Assembly (NCBI GenBank): GCA_963812885.1
Contig: CAWEWZ010000008.1
Span: forward strand, 372,001-436,000
DNA length: 64,000 bases
Direction: 5' to 3'
Source of the DNA: Bog-756 sp963812885
GTDB taxonomy: Bacteria; Actinomycetota; Acidimicrobiia; Acidimicrobiales; RAAP-2
Below are positions 54,558-63,059 of the stretch, in pieces. A program made the translations under genes and the position numbers. The first letter of the stretch is position 1, and the number at the start of each line of letters is the position of its first letter. Under the pieces are notes generated by a model. That model had not been told where the DNA came from, made no database searches, and saw nothing but the letters and a program-made list of their open reading frames with translations.

Positions 54558-55307
54558 ATGAGCGCCCGGCGATTCGCCCTCGGAACCGTGGTCGTCCTGG
54601 CCCTGTGCGGCTGGTGCGGGTGGGCCAGCGGGTTCCACCAGTCGACGCCCGCGGCCCTGGCGGCGTGGTCGGCCTCGCTCGCCGGGGTGGCGGTGATCGA
54701 CCTGCTGCTCTGGCGGGGTCGGCGTTATCGGCGCTGGGCCATCCGTCTCCGTCCCGTCGACCACCCATGGCCCCGACCCGGCCGGGTCGGTACATCCCGG
54801 GTGCTGCTCGGCGCCGCCCCCTGGCTGGCCCTCGCCCTGGTCGTGGTGGCCTGGGAGGTGCTGGGCATCGACACCGGGCCCCACGACCCCCACCTCACCG
54901 TGAGCGCCCTCTCGTTGGCCTTCCGCCCGTTGGAGGCCGGCCTGTGGCTGGCCTGGATCGTCGCCGGTCTCGGCTATGGCGTGGCCCGGGCCCGGGCCCC
55001 GGTGGTGGAAGGTCCCGACCCATCGGCCCCGGCGCCTACGCCCGGTGGCTCCTCCGGTGCGGTGGGGCCCGGCCCCCACGCCGGCGCCGCTCCGGCCCTC
55101 CTCCTCCCCCACAGCCGGGGCGTGGGAGTGGCCTTCTGGGTAGCGGTGGTCTTCGCCTGCGTGCTCATCGACGTCCTGGCCCGGCGGTCCCACGGCCGAT
55201 GGGCCGACGCCGGGGAAGTGGTCCGGCTGGCGTCAGGACCCCCCTTGGCCCGGTTGGCCCTCATCGCCGGGTGGGCCTACGCCGGATGGCATCTCTTCGC
55301 CCACTGA
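54558..55307 (+). CDS. Polytopic membrane protein of unknown function
   Basis: This 249-residue protein has five or six hydrophobic segments: MSARRFALGTVVVLALCGWC, a second near LAGVAVIDLLLW, a third near GAAPWLALALVVVAWEV, one near LWLAWIVAGLGYG, a Gly/Pro-rich cytoplasmic loop, and a C-terminal pair (FWVAVVFACVLIDVLAR; LARLALIAGWAYAGWHLF). The final WAYAGWHLFAH is distinctive. No family is recognised. It is divergent from the SGNH hydrolase gene with 78 bp between. Confidence 0.6.
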   Translation: MSARRFALGTVVVLALCGWCGWASGFHQSTPAALAAWSASLAGVAVIDLLLWRGRRYRRWAIRLRPVDHPWPRPGRVGTSRVLLGAAPWLALALVVVAWEVLGIDTGPHDPHLTVSALSLAFRPLEAGLWLAWIVAGLGYGVARARAPVVEGPDPSAPAPTPGGSSGAVGPGPHAGAAPALLLPHSRGVGVAFWVAVVFACVLIDVLARRSHGRWADAGEVVRLASGPPLARLALIAGWAYAGWHLFAH

Positions 55308-55324
55308 CCGGGGAGGGAGCCCGG

Positions 55325-55870
55325 TCAGGTACGGACGGCCCGCCGCCCGCGGGTGACTCCGGCCCGCAGCCCCCGGGCCAGGCCTCCGCGTGGAGCGACG
55401 GCCAGGTGCTCGAGCCGGAGCCGCCGGCCGAGGTGGTGGAGCCCGAGCCACGGCCGAGGAGGTGGAGCTCGGCTGCGGTGGCGTCGATGACCGTCGCCGG
55501 GTCGGCCCCCGGCTCCGCATACGAACCCCATCATCCGCAAAGTGCTTTCCTTCCGATCGGCCTTGAGGCCGAAGCGGCCCACCAGTTCGTCCCCCATCAG
55601 GAGCGGGAGGACGTAGTACCCGTGGGTGCGGAGATGCCCGGGGACGTAGATCCCGAGCCGGTAGTGGAAGCCGAACAACCGCTCGGTCCGGGGACGGTTC
55701 CAGATGAGCGAGTCGAACGGGGACAGCAGGGTCCCGTGCTGTCGCCTCGGACGCCGGGGTTTGGCCTGGGGCACGCAGTAGGCGGTCCTCGTCCACCCCT
55801 CGACGGCCACGGGTACCAACCTCGCGTCCTCGACCAGCTCCTCGACCAGCAACCGAGGAGGGGCTTCCGA
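55325..55870 (-). pseudogene. C-terminal fragment of a YcaQ-like winged-helix DNA glycosylase
   Basis: The frame encodes the conserved end of the HTH_42/YcaQ family (interstrand crosslink DNA glycosylase): LLSPFDSLIWNRPRTERLFG, FHYRLGIYVPGHLRTHGYYV, LPLLMGDELVGRFGLKADRK and WLGLHHLGRRLRLEHLAVA. The first two thirds, including the winged helices and the QxQ catalytic motif, are absent; upstream sequence (55870-56010) has no similarity and a TGA lies close by in frame. Two compensating one-base breaks occur near 55520 and 55460. It is a remnant next to groEL. Confidence 0.7.
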
Positions 55871-56014
55871 CTGTCAAGGGCGCCCACCGATCCCGACCGG
55901 GAGCGTTCCTCCGGCCGCGGAGAGCGTTTCGGAGGTCGCATCCCAGGTGGGGGGCGGGGCGCCGGGTTTCGGGCGGGCCCGCGGTTGCGCACCGGCCCCA
56001 AGCATGGTTTGCTA

Positions 56015-56041
56015 TTAGCACTCGACAGTGCAGAGTGCTAA
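56015..56041. promoter_or_regulatory. CIRCE element (HrcA operator)
   Basis: TTAGCACTC (56015-56023), nine bases, then GAGTGCTAA (56033-56041): a perfect match to the CIRCE consensus TTAGCACTC-N9-GAGTGCTAA. It ends 20 bp before the groEL start, so HrcA heat-shock repression is expected. No hrcA gene is in the window. Confidence 0.97.
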
Positions 56042-56061
56042 CGACCACGGAGGAACACCAG

Positions 56062-57684
56062 ATGGCCAAGTTGATCACGTTCGACGAGGAGGCCCGCCGG
56101 TCCCTTGAGAGCGGCATGAACAAGCTCGCCGACGCCGTACGCGTCACCCTCGGACCCAAGGGGCGCAACGTCGTCCTCGACAAGAAGTGGGGCGCCCCCA
56201 CCATCACCAACGACGGCGTCTCCATCGCCAAGGACATCGAGCTCGAGGACCCGTTCGAGCGGATCGGGGCCGAGCTCGTCAAAGAGGTGGCCAAGAAGAC
56301 CGACGACGTCGCCGGTGACGGCACCACCACGGCCACCGTGCTGGCCTGGGCCATGGTCCACGAGGGGCTCCGCAACGTCGCCGCCGGAGCCAACCCCATG
56401 TCGCTCAAGAAGGGGATCGAGGCCGGCGTCGAGTCGGCCGTCGCCTCGCTGCGCGGCATCGCCCGGGACACCGACTCGAAGGACCAGATCGCCCAGGTGG
56501 CATCCATCTCGGCCGCCGACCCGGAGATCGGCGGCATGATCTCCGAGGCCATCGACAAGGTGGGCAAGGACGGTGTGATCACCGTCGAGGAGTCCCAGAC
56601 CTTCGGCATGGACATGGACCTGGTCGAGGGGATGCGCTTCGACAAGGGCTACATCTCCCCCTACTTCGTCACCGATCCCGAGCGCATGGAGGCCGCCCTC
56701 GAGGACGCCTACGTGCTGCTGGTCGGGTCGAAGATCACCGCCGTCCGTGACCTGCTCCCCCTCCTCGAGAAGGTCATGCAGGGCGGCAAGCCCCTGGTGA
56801 TCATCGCCGAGGACCTCGAGGGCGAGGCCCTGGCCACCCTGGTGGTCAACAAGATCCGCGGCACCTTCCGGAGCGTGGCCGTCAAGGCCCCCGGCTTCGG
56901 TGAGCGCCGCAAGGCCATGCTCCAGGACATCGCCATCCTCACCGGCGGCCAGGTGGTCACCGAGGAGGTCGGCCTCAAGCTCGAGAACGTGGGCCTCGAC
57001 CTGCTGGGCACGGCCCGCAAGATCGTGGTCACCAAGGACGAGACCACCATCGTCGAGGGCGGAGGCTCCGACGACGAGATCAAGGGCCGGATCAACCAGA
57101 TCAAGGCCGAGATCGACAACACCGACTCCGACTACGACCGGGAGAAGCTGCAGGAGCGACTGGCCAAGCTGTCCGGTGGCGTCGCCGTCATCAAGGTCGG
57201 CGCGGCCACCGAGGTGGAGCTCAAGGAGAAGAAGCACCGCATCGAGGACGCCGTGTCCACCACCAAGGCAGCCATCGAAGAGGGCGTCGTGCCCGGTGGG
57301 GGCGTTGCCCTGCTCCGGGCCCAGGCCGCCGTGCTGGACACCGCCGAGAAGCTGGAGGGTGACGAGGCCACCGGTGCCCGCATCGTGGCCCGGGCCGTCG
57401 AGGAGCCCCTCAAGCAGATCGCCGTCAACGCCGGCCTCGAGGGTGGGGTCATCGTGGACAAGGTGCGCAACCTCAAGAAGGCCAACGAGGGACTCAACGC
57501 CGCCACCGGCGAGTACGAGGACCTGGTCAAGACGGGTGTGATCGACGCGGTGAAGGTGACCCGGTCGGCGCTGCAGAATGCGGCATCCATCGCCGCCCTG
57601 TTCCTGACCACCGAGGCGGTCATCGTCGACAAGCCCGAGGAGTCGGGTGCGGCCATGCCGGGCGGGGGCATGGACGACTTCTGA
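56062..57684 (+). CDS. groEL: Chaperonin GroEL (60 kDa)
   Basis: This 540-residue ATP-dependent chaperonin is intact. It starts MAKLITFDEEARRSLESGMN; it has VTLGPKGRNVVLDKKWGAPT (ATP site), DGTTTATVLAWAMVHEGLRN, the hinge and apical region (VEGMRFDKGYISPYFVTDPE), and AAVEEG-equivalent KAAIEEGVVPGGGVALLR. The C-terminus PGGGMDDF is short and Gly/Met-rich like GroEL2 of actinobacteria. GGAGG lies 8 bases before the ATG. No groES is upstream, so this is a separate groEL locus under CIRCE control. Confidence 0.98.
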   Translation: MAKLITFDEEARRSLESGMNKLADAVRVTLGPKGRNVVLDKKWGAPTITNDGVSIAKDIELEDPFERIGAELVKEVAKKTDDVAGDGTTTATVLAWAMVHEGLRNVAAGANPMSLKKGIEAGVESAVASLRGIARDTDSKDQIAQVASISAADPEIGGMISEAIDKVGKDGVITVEESQTFGMDMDLVEGMRFDKGYISPYFVTDPERMEAALEDAYVLLVGSKITAVRDLLPLLEKVMQGGKPLVIIAEDLEGEALATLVVNKIRGTFRSVAVKAPGFGERRKAMLQDIAILTGGQVVTEEVGLKLENVGLDLLGTARKIVVTKDETTIVEGGGSDDEIKGRINQIKAEIDNTDSDYDREKLQERLAKLSGGVAVIKVGAATEVELKEKKHRIEDAVSTTKAAIEEGVVPGGGVALLRAQAAVLDTAEKLEGDEATGARIVARAVEEPLKQIAVNAGLEGGVIVDKVRNLKKANEGLNAATGEYEDLVKTGVIDAVKVTRSALQNAASIAALFLTTEAVIVDKPEESGAAMPGGGMDDF

Positions 57685-57744
57685 GCCGACCCTCCTCGAC
57701 CGGAGCGTCGCCGTCGTCATGACCCCGACGGACGAATCGAGAGG

Positions 57745-57772
57745 CGAAGGGCGCCCGTCGGGGCGCCCTTCG
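57745..57772. terminator. Terminator hairpin after groEL
   Basis: CGAAGGGCGCCC (57745-57756) and GGGCGCCCTTCG (57761-57772) form a perfect 12-bp stem with a 4-base loop, 60 bp after the groEL stop and 24 bp before the chdC start. The T-tract is poor (TCCATTTC). Confidence 0.8.
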
Positions 57773-57795
57773 TCCATTTCCGTAGACTGAGGGCC

Positions 57796-58514
57796 GTGAC
57801 CGAACCCCTCGCCCCCTCGATCGGGTTGAACGTCCTCCACCTGTTCGTCAAGCCGGCCGGGCCCGCCGGCCCGGGCCGGCAGCTCCGGGCTGGGATGCCC
57901 AGGCCGTCGTCCAGGCGGTCAAGGGCGCCGAGGCCGACGGGGTCCAGGTGGTGACGGTGGCCATGCTCGGCCACAAGGCCGACCTCGGCTTCATGGCCCT
58001 CGGCCCCGACCTGTGGCGGCTGCGGCAGCTGCAGAGCGACCTGCAGGCGGCCGGACTGGTCGTGGTCTACTCCTACGTGTCGCTCACCGAGGTCTCCGAA
58101 TACGCGGCCGGCATCCCCGAGGAGATGAAGCAGACCCGGCTCTACCCCTCGTTGCCGCCGGAGGGCATGACCGCCTTCTGCTTCTACCCGATGTCCAAGC
58201 GGCGCGGGGACACCGAGGGCTCCAACTGGTTCGCCATGCCCTTCGAGGAGCGCAAGGCGATGATGTACGGCCACGGCGCCGTCGGCCGCACCTTCGCCGG
58301 ACGGATCGTGCAGGTGATCACCGGCTCCACCGGCATCGACGACTGGGAGTGGGGGGTCACCCTGTTCGGGGTCCGGCCCGACGACCTGAAGGACTGCGTG
58401 TACACCATGCGCTTCGACGAGGGCTCGGCCCGGTTCGCCGAATTCGGGCCGTTCCTGACCGGGATGGTGGGCACGGTGGAGACCGTCCTGGCCCGGATCA
58501 CCGCCGATGAGTGA
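57796..58514 (+). CDS. chdC: Coproheme decarboxylase (HemQ/ChdC), chlorite dismutase-like
   Basis: ChdC converts Fe-coproporphyrin III to heme b with H2O2, the last step of heme synthesis in actinobacteria and Firmicutes. The protein has LNVLHLFVK at the start, VTVAMLGHKADLGFMALGPD, the catalytic-Tyr region TRLYPSLPPEGMTAFCFYPM, the heme-ligand His in MMYGHGAVGRTFAGRIVQV and GIDDWEWGVTLFGVRPDDLK. One base is missing near 57880 in a GCC/CGG-rich stretch; downstream of it the frame reads WDAQAVVQAVKGAEADGVQV. The GTG start at 57796 is chosen on family length. Its stop overlaps the larE ATG (eight bases). Confidence 0.88.
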
Positions 58515-59407
58515 GCGGCGCCGGGGGGGCGACCTCGACACCCTCCGGTCCGGGTTGGCCGCGGATCGGCCCGCTGGTGGTGGCCTTCAGCGGCGGGGCC
58601 GACTCGGCCTTCCTGGCCTGGGCGGCCACCGACACCCTGGGGGCCGACGCCGTGCTCTGCGTCACCGCGGTGTCCCCGTCCCTGGCCCCCGAGGAGCTGG
58701 CCGACTGCCGGGCGCTGGCCGCCGAATGGGGGCTCCGCCACGTCGAGGTGGAGACGGCCGAACTGGCCGACCCGGCCTATGCGGCCAACGACGGCTCGCG
58801 CTGCTACCACTGCAAGACGTCGCTGCTCGAGGCCCTGGCCCCGCTGGCCGCCCTGGCGGCCGGACCGGCCGGTGTGAGGGGGCCGGACGGCGGAGCGAGC
58901 CGCACCATCGCCCTCGGGGTGAACCTCGACGACCTGGGCGACCACCGTCCGGGCCAGCAGGCGGCCGCCGAGCGGGGGGCGGTCTTCCCGCTGGTCGACG
59001 CCGGGTTCACCAAGGCGGACGTCCGGGCGGCGTCGAAGGCCCTCGGCCTGCGGACCTGGGACAAGCCGGCGGCGGCGTGCCTGGCCTCGCGGGTTCCCTA
59101 CGGCACCCCGGTCACCCTGGGCACGCTCCGCTCGGTCGCCGACGCCGAATCAGGGCTGCGGGCGCTCGGCTTCCGACAGCTCCGGGTCCGCCACTACGGC
59201 GACACCGCCCGCATCGAGGTGCCGGCCGAGGACCTGGCCTCGGTGGTGGCCCGCCGGGAGGAGGTCAGCCAAGCCGTGCACCGGGCCGGCTACCGGTACG
59301 TCACCCTCGACCTCGACGGCTTCCGGTCGGGCAATCTGAACGACGCGCTCCCCCATTGCCATCCGGCCAGGGCCAAACTGACCTCCTCCGGTGGGGGCCG
59401 TCCGTGA
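58507..59407 (+). CDS. larE: LarE-like ATP-dependent sacrificial sulfur transferase
   Basis: LarE makes the nickel-pincer cofactor of lactate racemase by donating sulfur from a Cys (or from a [4Fe-4S] cluster) to an adenylated pyridinium. PP-loop motif: AFSGGADSAFLAWAAT. The Cys region NDGSRCYHCKTSLLEAL, nucleotide-site LGVNLDDLGDHRPGQQAA and PAAACLASRVPYGTPVT are all in family order. One extra base near 58566 breaks the frame before the PP-loop; repaired it reads AADGPLVVAFSGG. No larA, larB or larC is in the window. The CxxC (CYHC) may favour an iron-sulfur type sulfur donor. Confidence 0.85.
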
Positions 59408-59643
59408 TCGGGGTCAGGGTCAAGCTGACCTTTCCCGAGGAGCTGGTCCGCGAGCCGATCATCGCCCGCATGGTCAAGGAGCTGGACATCGTCCCCAACA
59501 TCCGACGGGCCGATGTGGGCGAGCACACCGGGTGGATCATCTGCGAGCTGGACGGCAGCGCCGGCACCGTCGACCGGGCGGTCGACTGGCTGCGGGACGA
59601 GGGCGTGCAGGTCGACCTGCTGGGCGACGTCGTCGAGAGCTGA
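59404..59643 (+). CDS. NIL-domain protein
   Basis: This 79-residue single-domain protein has the NIL (ACT-like) fold: VRVKLTFPEELVREPIIARM, VPNIRRADVGEHTGWIICEL, then GTVDRAVDWLRDEGVQVDLL. NIL domains are found at the end of methionine importer ATPases and beside ferredoxins, and bind small ligands such as amino acids. The GTG start overlaps the larE stop (GTGA), so it is co-translated with LarE and is a likely sulfur-metabolism accessory. Its ligand is unknown. Confidence 0.82.
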   Translation: MIGVRVKLTFPEELVREPIIARMVKELDIVPNIRRADVGEHTGWIICELDGSAGTVDRAVDWLRDEGVQVDLLGDVVES

Positions 59644-59646
59644 CCG

Positions 59647-60573
59647 GTGGACTCGCACGGCTCGCGGGCCGGCCCGGGCGACATGCCCGCTCCCCCGCCG
59701 GCCAGCGGCCGTCGGCGCCGACACCGGCCGACACCGCCCTCGGGTGCGGATGGATCCGACCTGGCTTCCGAGCTCCTGGCGGCCAACCAGCGCAACTGGG
59801 ACGAGCGGGTATCGATCCACCTGGCCTCCCGGTTCTACGACGTCGAGCAGTGGCTGGCCACCCGCCCCGGGCCCCGCCCCCGCGAGCTCGAGGTCATGGG
59901 TGACCCCTCCGGCCTCGAGCTGGTCCATCTCCAGTGCCATTTCGGTCTCGACACCCTGGCGTGGGCCGACGCCGGGGCCAGGGTCACCGGTCTCGACTTC
60001 TCGCCCGAGGCCATCCGGACGGCCGAGGACCTGGCCGTCCGCACCGGGCTGGCCGACCGGTCGACCTTCGTGTGCGCCAACGTGTTCGACGCCGCCGAGG
60101 TGCTCGCCCCCGAGACCTTCGACATCGTCTACGTGAGTCTCGGTGCCCTCCACTGGCTCCCCAGCGTCGACCGCTGGGCCGAACAGGTGGCCGCCCTGGC
60201 CCGCAACGGCGGCCGGCTCTATCTCCACGAGATGCACCCGGTGTCGTGGGCCCTGGCCGACGACTCCCCGGTGCTGACCTGGCCCTACTTCGAGGAGCCG
60301 GAGCCCTTCGTCGACGATTCCGACCTCACCTACACCGACGCCGACCGTCCGCTGGCCAACATCCGGACCTACCAGTGGAACCACGGCATCGGCGAGGTGG
60401 TGATGGCCCTGGTCAGCCGCGGGATGCGGATCGACCTCCTGGTCGAGCACGACTGGACCGTCAACCAGCAGTTCCCCTGGCTGGTGGAGTCCGGCCCGAA
60501 GGAATGGACCGGAGGAGCCGGCATGCCCCGGATACCGCTCACCTACACCCTGGTGGCCACCCGGACGGCCTGA
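59647..60573 (+). CDS. Class I SAM-dependent methyltransferase
   Basis: This 308-residue methyltransferase has a roughly 35-residue disordered Pro/Arg-rich N-terminus, then ELLAANQRNWDERVSIHLAS, the SAM motif LVHLQCHFGLDTLAWADAGA, GLDFSPEAIRTAEDLA and FDIVYVSLGALHWLPSVDRW. The middle has VSRGMRIDLLVEHDWT. The substrate is unknown. It starts three bases after the NIL gene stop, which makes it the last member of the chdC-larE operon. Confidence 0.83.
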   Translation: MDSHGSRAGPGDMPAPPPASGRRRRHRPTPPSGADGSDLASELLAANQRNWDERVSIHLASRFYDVEQWLATRPGPRPRELEVMGDPSGLELVHLQCHFGLDTLAWADAGARVTGLDFSPEAIRTAEDLAVRTGLADRSTFVCANVFDAAEVLAPETFDIVYVSLGALHWLPSVDRWAEQVAALARNGGRLYLHEMHPVSWALADDSPVLTWPYFEEPEPFVDDSDLTYTDADRPLANIRTYQWNHGIGEVVMALVSRGMRIDLLVEHDWTVNQQFPWLVESGPKEWTGGAGMPRIPLTYTLVATRTA

Positions 60574-60612
60574 GGATCCGGCTCCGGCCCGGGTTCGAGA
60601 CGCCGCTCGGGC

Positions 60613-60792
60613 TCAGGAATCCCGGCGGATGGTCCAGCCCGCGCCCGACACCTTGCGGGGCTCGTAGAACAGGCAGCCCTCCGGGCAGGCGAACGGCAGC
60701 TGCTCGTTGGCACCCATCCGGCACCGCTCGAGCTTCTCCTCGTGAGCGGTGGTCTGCATGACGTAATGACGACAATCCTCGTTGACGGCCAC
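60613..60792 (-). CDS. Small Cys-rich protein (59 residues)
   Basis: This short product starts MAVNEDCRHYVMQTTAHEEK and contains Cys at about 7, 24, 35 and 39 (CRH; ERCRMG; FACPEGCLFYEPRK), ending GWTIRRDS. The C-x16-C-x10-C-x3-C layout with aromatic residues hints at a metal site. The start GTG at 60792 has only a weak ribosome-binding site; an internal ATG 11 codons in would lose the first Cys. It fills the space before the divergent NUDIX gene and has the base composition of a real gene. No family named. Confidence 0.6.
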   Translation of the reverse strand: MAVNEDCRHYVMQTTAHEEKLERCRMGANEQLPFACPEGCLFYEPRKVSGAGWTIRRDS

Positions 60793-60848
60793 ACTCCATT
60801 GTGCCTGATGGATGCGGTTCCGCGTTGGCAGCGGGTAGCGTCGGGTGC

Positions 60849-61547
60849 GTGGATCCCGTCCCCTCCACCAAACAGCTCCTCCGGTGGAGCGAGGCCCTCG
60901 CCGGGATCGCCCGCACCGGGCTCGGCTTCACCGAGTCCCTCTACGAGCAGGAACGCTTCGAGGAGATCCTCCGGGTGGCCGCCGACATCCGGGTGGCCGT
61001 CGACGAGGGGTCCGAGGGCGCCGAGGACGCCGACGGGCTGGTCGAGGAGTGGCTGGGGTCGGTCGGGAAGGGCGTCCCCGGCTACGTGACCCCCAAGGTG
61101 GCGGTCGGCGCCGCGGTGGGCAACGACAAGGGCGAGATGCTGTTGGTCAAGCGGGCCGACTCCGGGGTGTGGCTCTATCCCACCGGCTGGGCCGACGTCG
61201 GGTACTCGGCCGCCGAGGTGGTGGTCAAGGAGGTCGAGGAGGAGACCGGCATCGAGGTCGAGGTGGTCCGGCTGATCGCCGTGCTCGATGGTCTCCGGAT
61301 CGGCATCAGCCGCATCCCGCTCTACTCGCTGGTGTTCCAGTGCCGGGCCGTCGGCGGCGAGCTCCAGGCCCACCCCCTCGAATGTGCCGACGTCGGTTGG
61401 TTCCCGCTCGACCAGCTCCCCTTCCCGCTGGCCGGGGCCGAGCGCTGGGGTCAGCACGTGTTCGCCGCGCTGCGCGGCGAGCCCATCGAGGTGCTGTACG
61501 ACTCGGTCCGGTCGCCGATCTGGCGGGGCGATCCTGACAAGGTCTGA
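60849..61547 (+). CDS. NUDIX hydrolase with N-terminal NUDIX_N_2-like domain
   Basis: This 232-residue enzyme opens with a helical N-terminal domain (TKQLLRWSEALAGIARTGLG; YEQERFEEILRVAADIRV) known from hydrolases of nucleoside diphosphates linked to X. The NUDIX box is GYSAAEVVVKEVEEETGIEV, with Lys for Arg at one position. It is preceded by GYVTPKVAVGAAVGNDKGEM. The substrate is probably a nucleotide sugar or NAD-like compound. The GTG start at 60849 is chosen on family length. Confidence 0.85.
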   Translation: MDPVPSTKQLLRWSEALAGIARTGLGFTESLYEQERFEEILRVAADIRVAVDEGSEGAEDADGLVEEWLGSVGKGVPGYVTPKVAVGAAVGNDKGEMLLVKRADSGVWLYPTGWADVGYSAAEVVVKEVEEETGIEVEVVRLIAVLDGLRIGISRIPLYSLVFQCRAVGGELQAHPLECADVGWFPLDQLPFPLAGAERWGQHVFAALRGEPIEVLYDSVRSPIWRGDPDKV

Positions 61548-61562
61548 ACCCCTGAGGCGGTC

Positions 61563-62023
61563 ATGAGCACCGAGCCGGCCGCCGGCGTGGCGGTGACCGA
61601 GGCCACCGAGGTGACTCCCGAGCTGGTCGAGGCGTTCGGCGCGCCTGATCCCCCAGCTGTCGTCCTCCAATCCGCCGCCGACGGCCGACGAACTGGCCGC
61701 CATGGTGGCCTCGCCGGCCTCGGTGCTGCTGGTGGCCCGCGATGGGTCCGGGACCGATCGTGGGCTCGCTGACCCTGGCCGTCTTCCGGGTGCCCACCGG
61801 GCTCCGGGCCTGGATCGAGGACGTGGTGGTGGATGAGTCGGCCCGGGGAGCCGGTGCCGGTGAAGCGCTGGTGCTCGCCGCCGTCCGCCGGGCCGAGGCC
61901 GAGGGGGCCCGGACGGTCGACCTGACCTCGCGGCCCAGCCGGGAGGCGGCCAACCGTCTCTATCTCCGGGTCGGGTTCGAGGCCCGGACCACCAACGTGT
62001 ACCGGTTCTCGTTCGCCGGCTGA
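61563..62023 (+). CDS. GNAT-family N-acetyltransferase
   Basis: The gene encodes about 152 residues with the GNAT core: IVGSLTLAVFRVPTGLRAWI, the acetyl-CoA loop DESARGAGAGEALVLAAVRR and SREAANRLYLRVGFEARTTN. Two one-base insertions (near 61640 and 61753) interrupt it; repaired segments read RLIPQLSSSNPPPTADELAA and VASPASVLLVARDGSG. The start is ATG 61563, 13 bases after the NUDIX stop, so the two may share an mRNA. The substrate is unknown. Confidence 0.78.
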
Positions 62024-62069
62024 ATCGGAGAATTGACCGGCTCGGTCGGCCCGGTCCTACGATCGGGAG

Positions 62070-62837
62070 ATGAGGGCGGAGCCTGCCGGGGATTTCGACT
62101 ACGAGCGCGGTGGCGAGCACTATTGGGCCATCCGTCGGCCCGACCCGGCCATCGCCGCCGCCGTCCGGGGGGCGTTGGGCGATGCCGACTCGCTGATCAA
62201 TGTCGGAGCCGGCGCCGGCTCCTACGAGCCCGACGACATCGAGGTGACCCCGGTGGAGCCCTCGGCGTCGATGCGCTCGCAGCGGCCCCCGCAGCTGGCC
62301 AGGGCCATCGACGCCACCGCCGAAGACCTGCCCTATCCCGATGATTCCTTCGACGCCGCCCTGGCCTCGGTGACGATCCATCAGTGGCGGGATCTCGGCC
62401 GGGGGCTGGCCGAGATCCGTCGGGTGGCCAGGGGACCGGTCGTCATCCTGACCTTCGACCCGGTGTCGCTGCGCCGGTTCTGGTTGGCCGACTACGCGCC
62501 GGAGCTCATGGAGCGGGAGAGCGCCCGCATGCCCGACATCGGCGGCGTGGTGGCCTGGCTCGGCGGTGTGGCCTCGGTGGATCCGGTCCCCATCCGGGCC
62601 GGCTGCACCGACGGGTTCGCCGAGGCCTTCTTCGGGCGGCCGGAGGCCTTCCTCGACGAGAGGGTCCGGAGGTCGCAGTCGGCCTGGGGGTTCATCGGAC
62701 CGGCGGTCGAGGCACGATCGGTCGAGGTGCTTCGCACCGCCATCGACGACGGGAGCTGGGACCGCCAACACGGGCCGTTGCGGTCGGCCGCCGAGTATCC
62801 GGGATCACTGCGGCTGATCACCGCCCTCCCGGGTTGA
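62070..62837 (+). CDS. Class I SAM-dependent methyltransferase-like protein
   Basis: This 255-residue protein begins MRAEPAGDFDYERGGEHYWA and has LINVGAGAGSYEPDDIEVTP for motif I, where GAGAGSY replaces GxGxGxx, then ATAEDLPYPDDSFDAALASV, TIHQWRDLGRGLAEIRRVAR. The C-terminal part (PIRAGCTDGFAEAFFGRPEA) is the usual substrate-cap region of this group. It is intact. The fourth methyltransferase of the window; the substrate is unknown. Confidence 0.82.
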   Translation: MRAEPAGDFDYERGGEHYWAIRRPDPAIAAAVRGALGDADSLINVGAGAGSYEPDDIEVTPVEPSASMRSQRPPQLARAIDATAEDLPYPDDSFDAALASVTIHQWRDLGRGLAEIRRVARGPVVILTFDPVSLRRFWLADYAPELMERESARMPDIGGVVAWLGGVASVDPVPIRAGCTDGFAEAFFGRPEAFLDERVRRSQSAWGFIGPAVEARSVEVLRTAIDDGSWDRQHGPLRSAAEYPGSLRLITALPG

Positions 62838-62900
62838 CCGCCGCGGTGACGCAGGACCGCAGAGGGGGTCGGTGGGCGGCGGCGATCGTCGTCATGGGCC

Positions 62901-63013
62901 GTGTGCCGCGGGGCCGCGGGGCCATGTGCCGCGGGGCCGTGTGCCGCGGGGCCGTGTGCCGCGGGGCCGTGTGCCGCGGGGCCGTGTGCCGTGGGGCCGT
63001 GGCCCATGGGGTC
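62901..63013. repeat. 15-bp tandem repeat GTGTGCCGCGGGGCC (about seven copies)
   Basis: Five to six near-perfect copies of a 15-bp unit run from 62901 to 62998, with degenerate copies at both ends. The unit is five codons long, so the frame through it (CAAGP repeats) stays open and leads in frame into the acetyltransferase at 63060. It may be promoter-proximal slippage DNA. It is not a CRISPR: there are no spacers. Confidence 0.85.
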
Positions 63014-63059
63014 GTGTGCTGCTGCCGCCACACCCATCGCCGCCGGATCGACCACGGAC

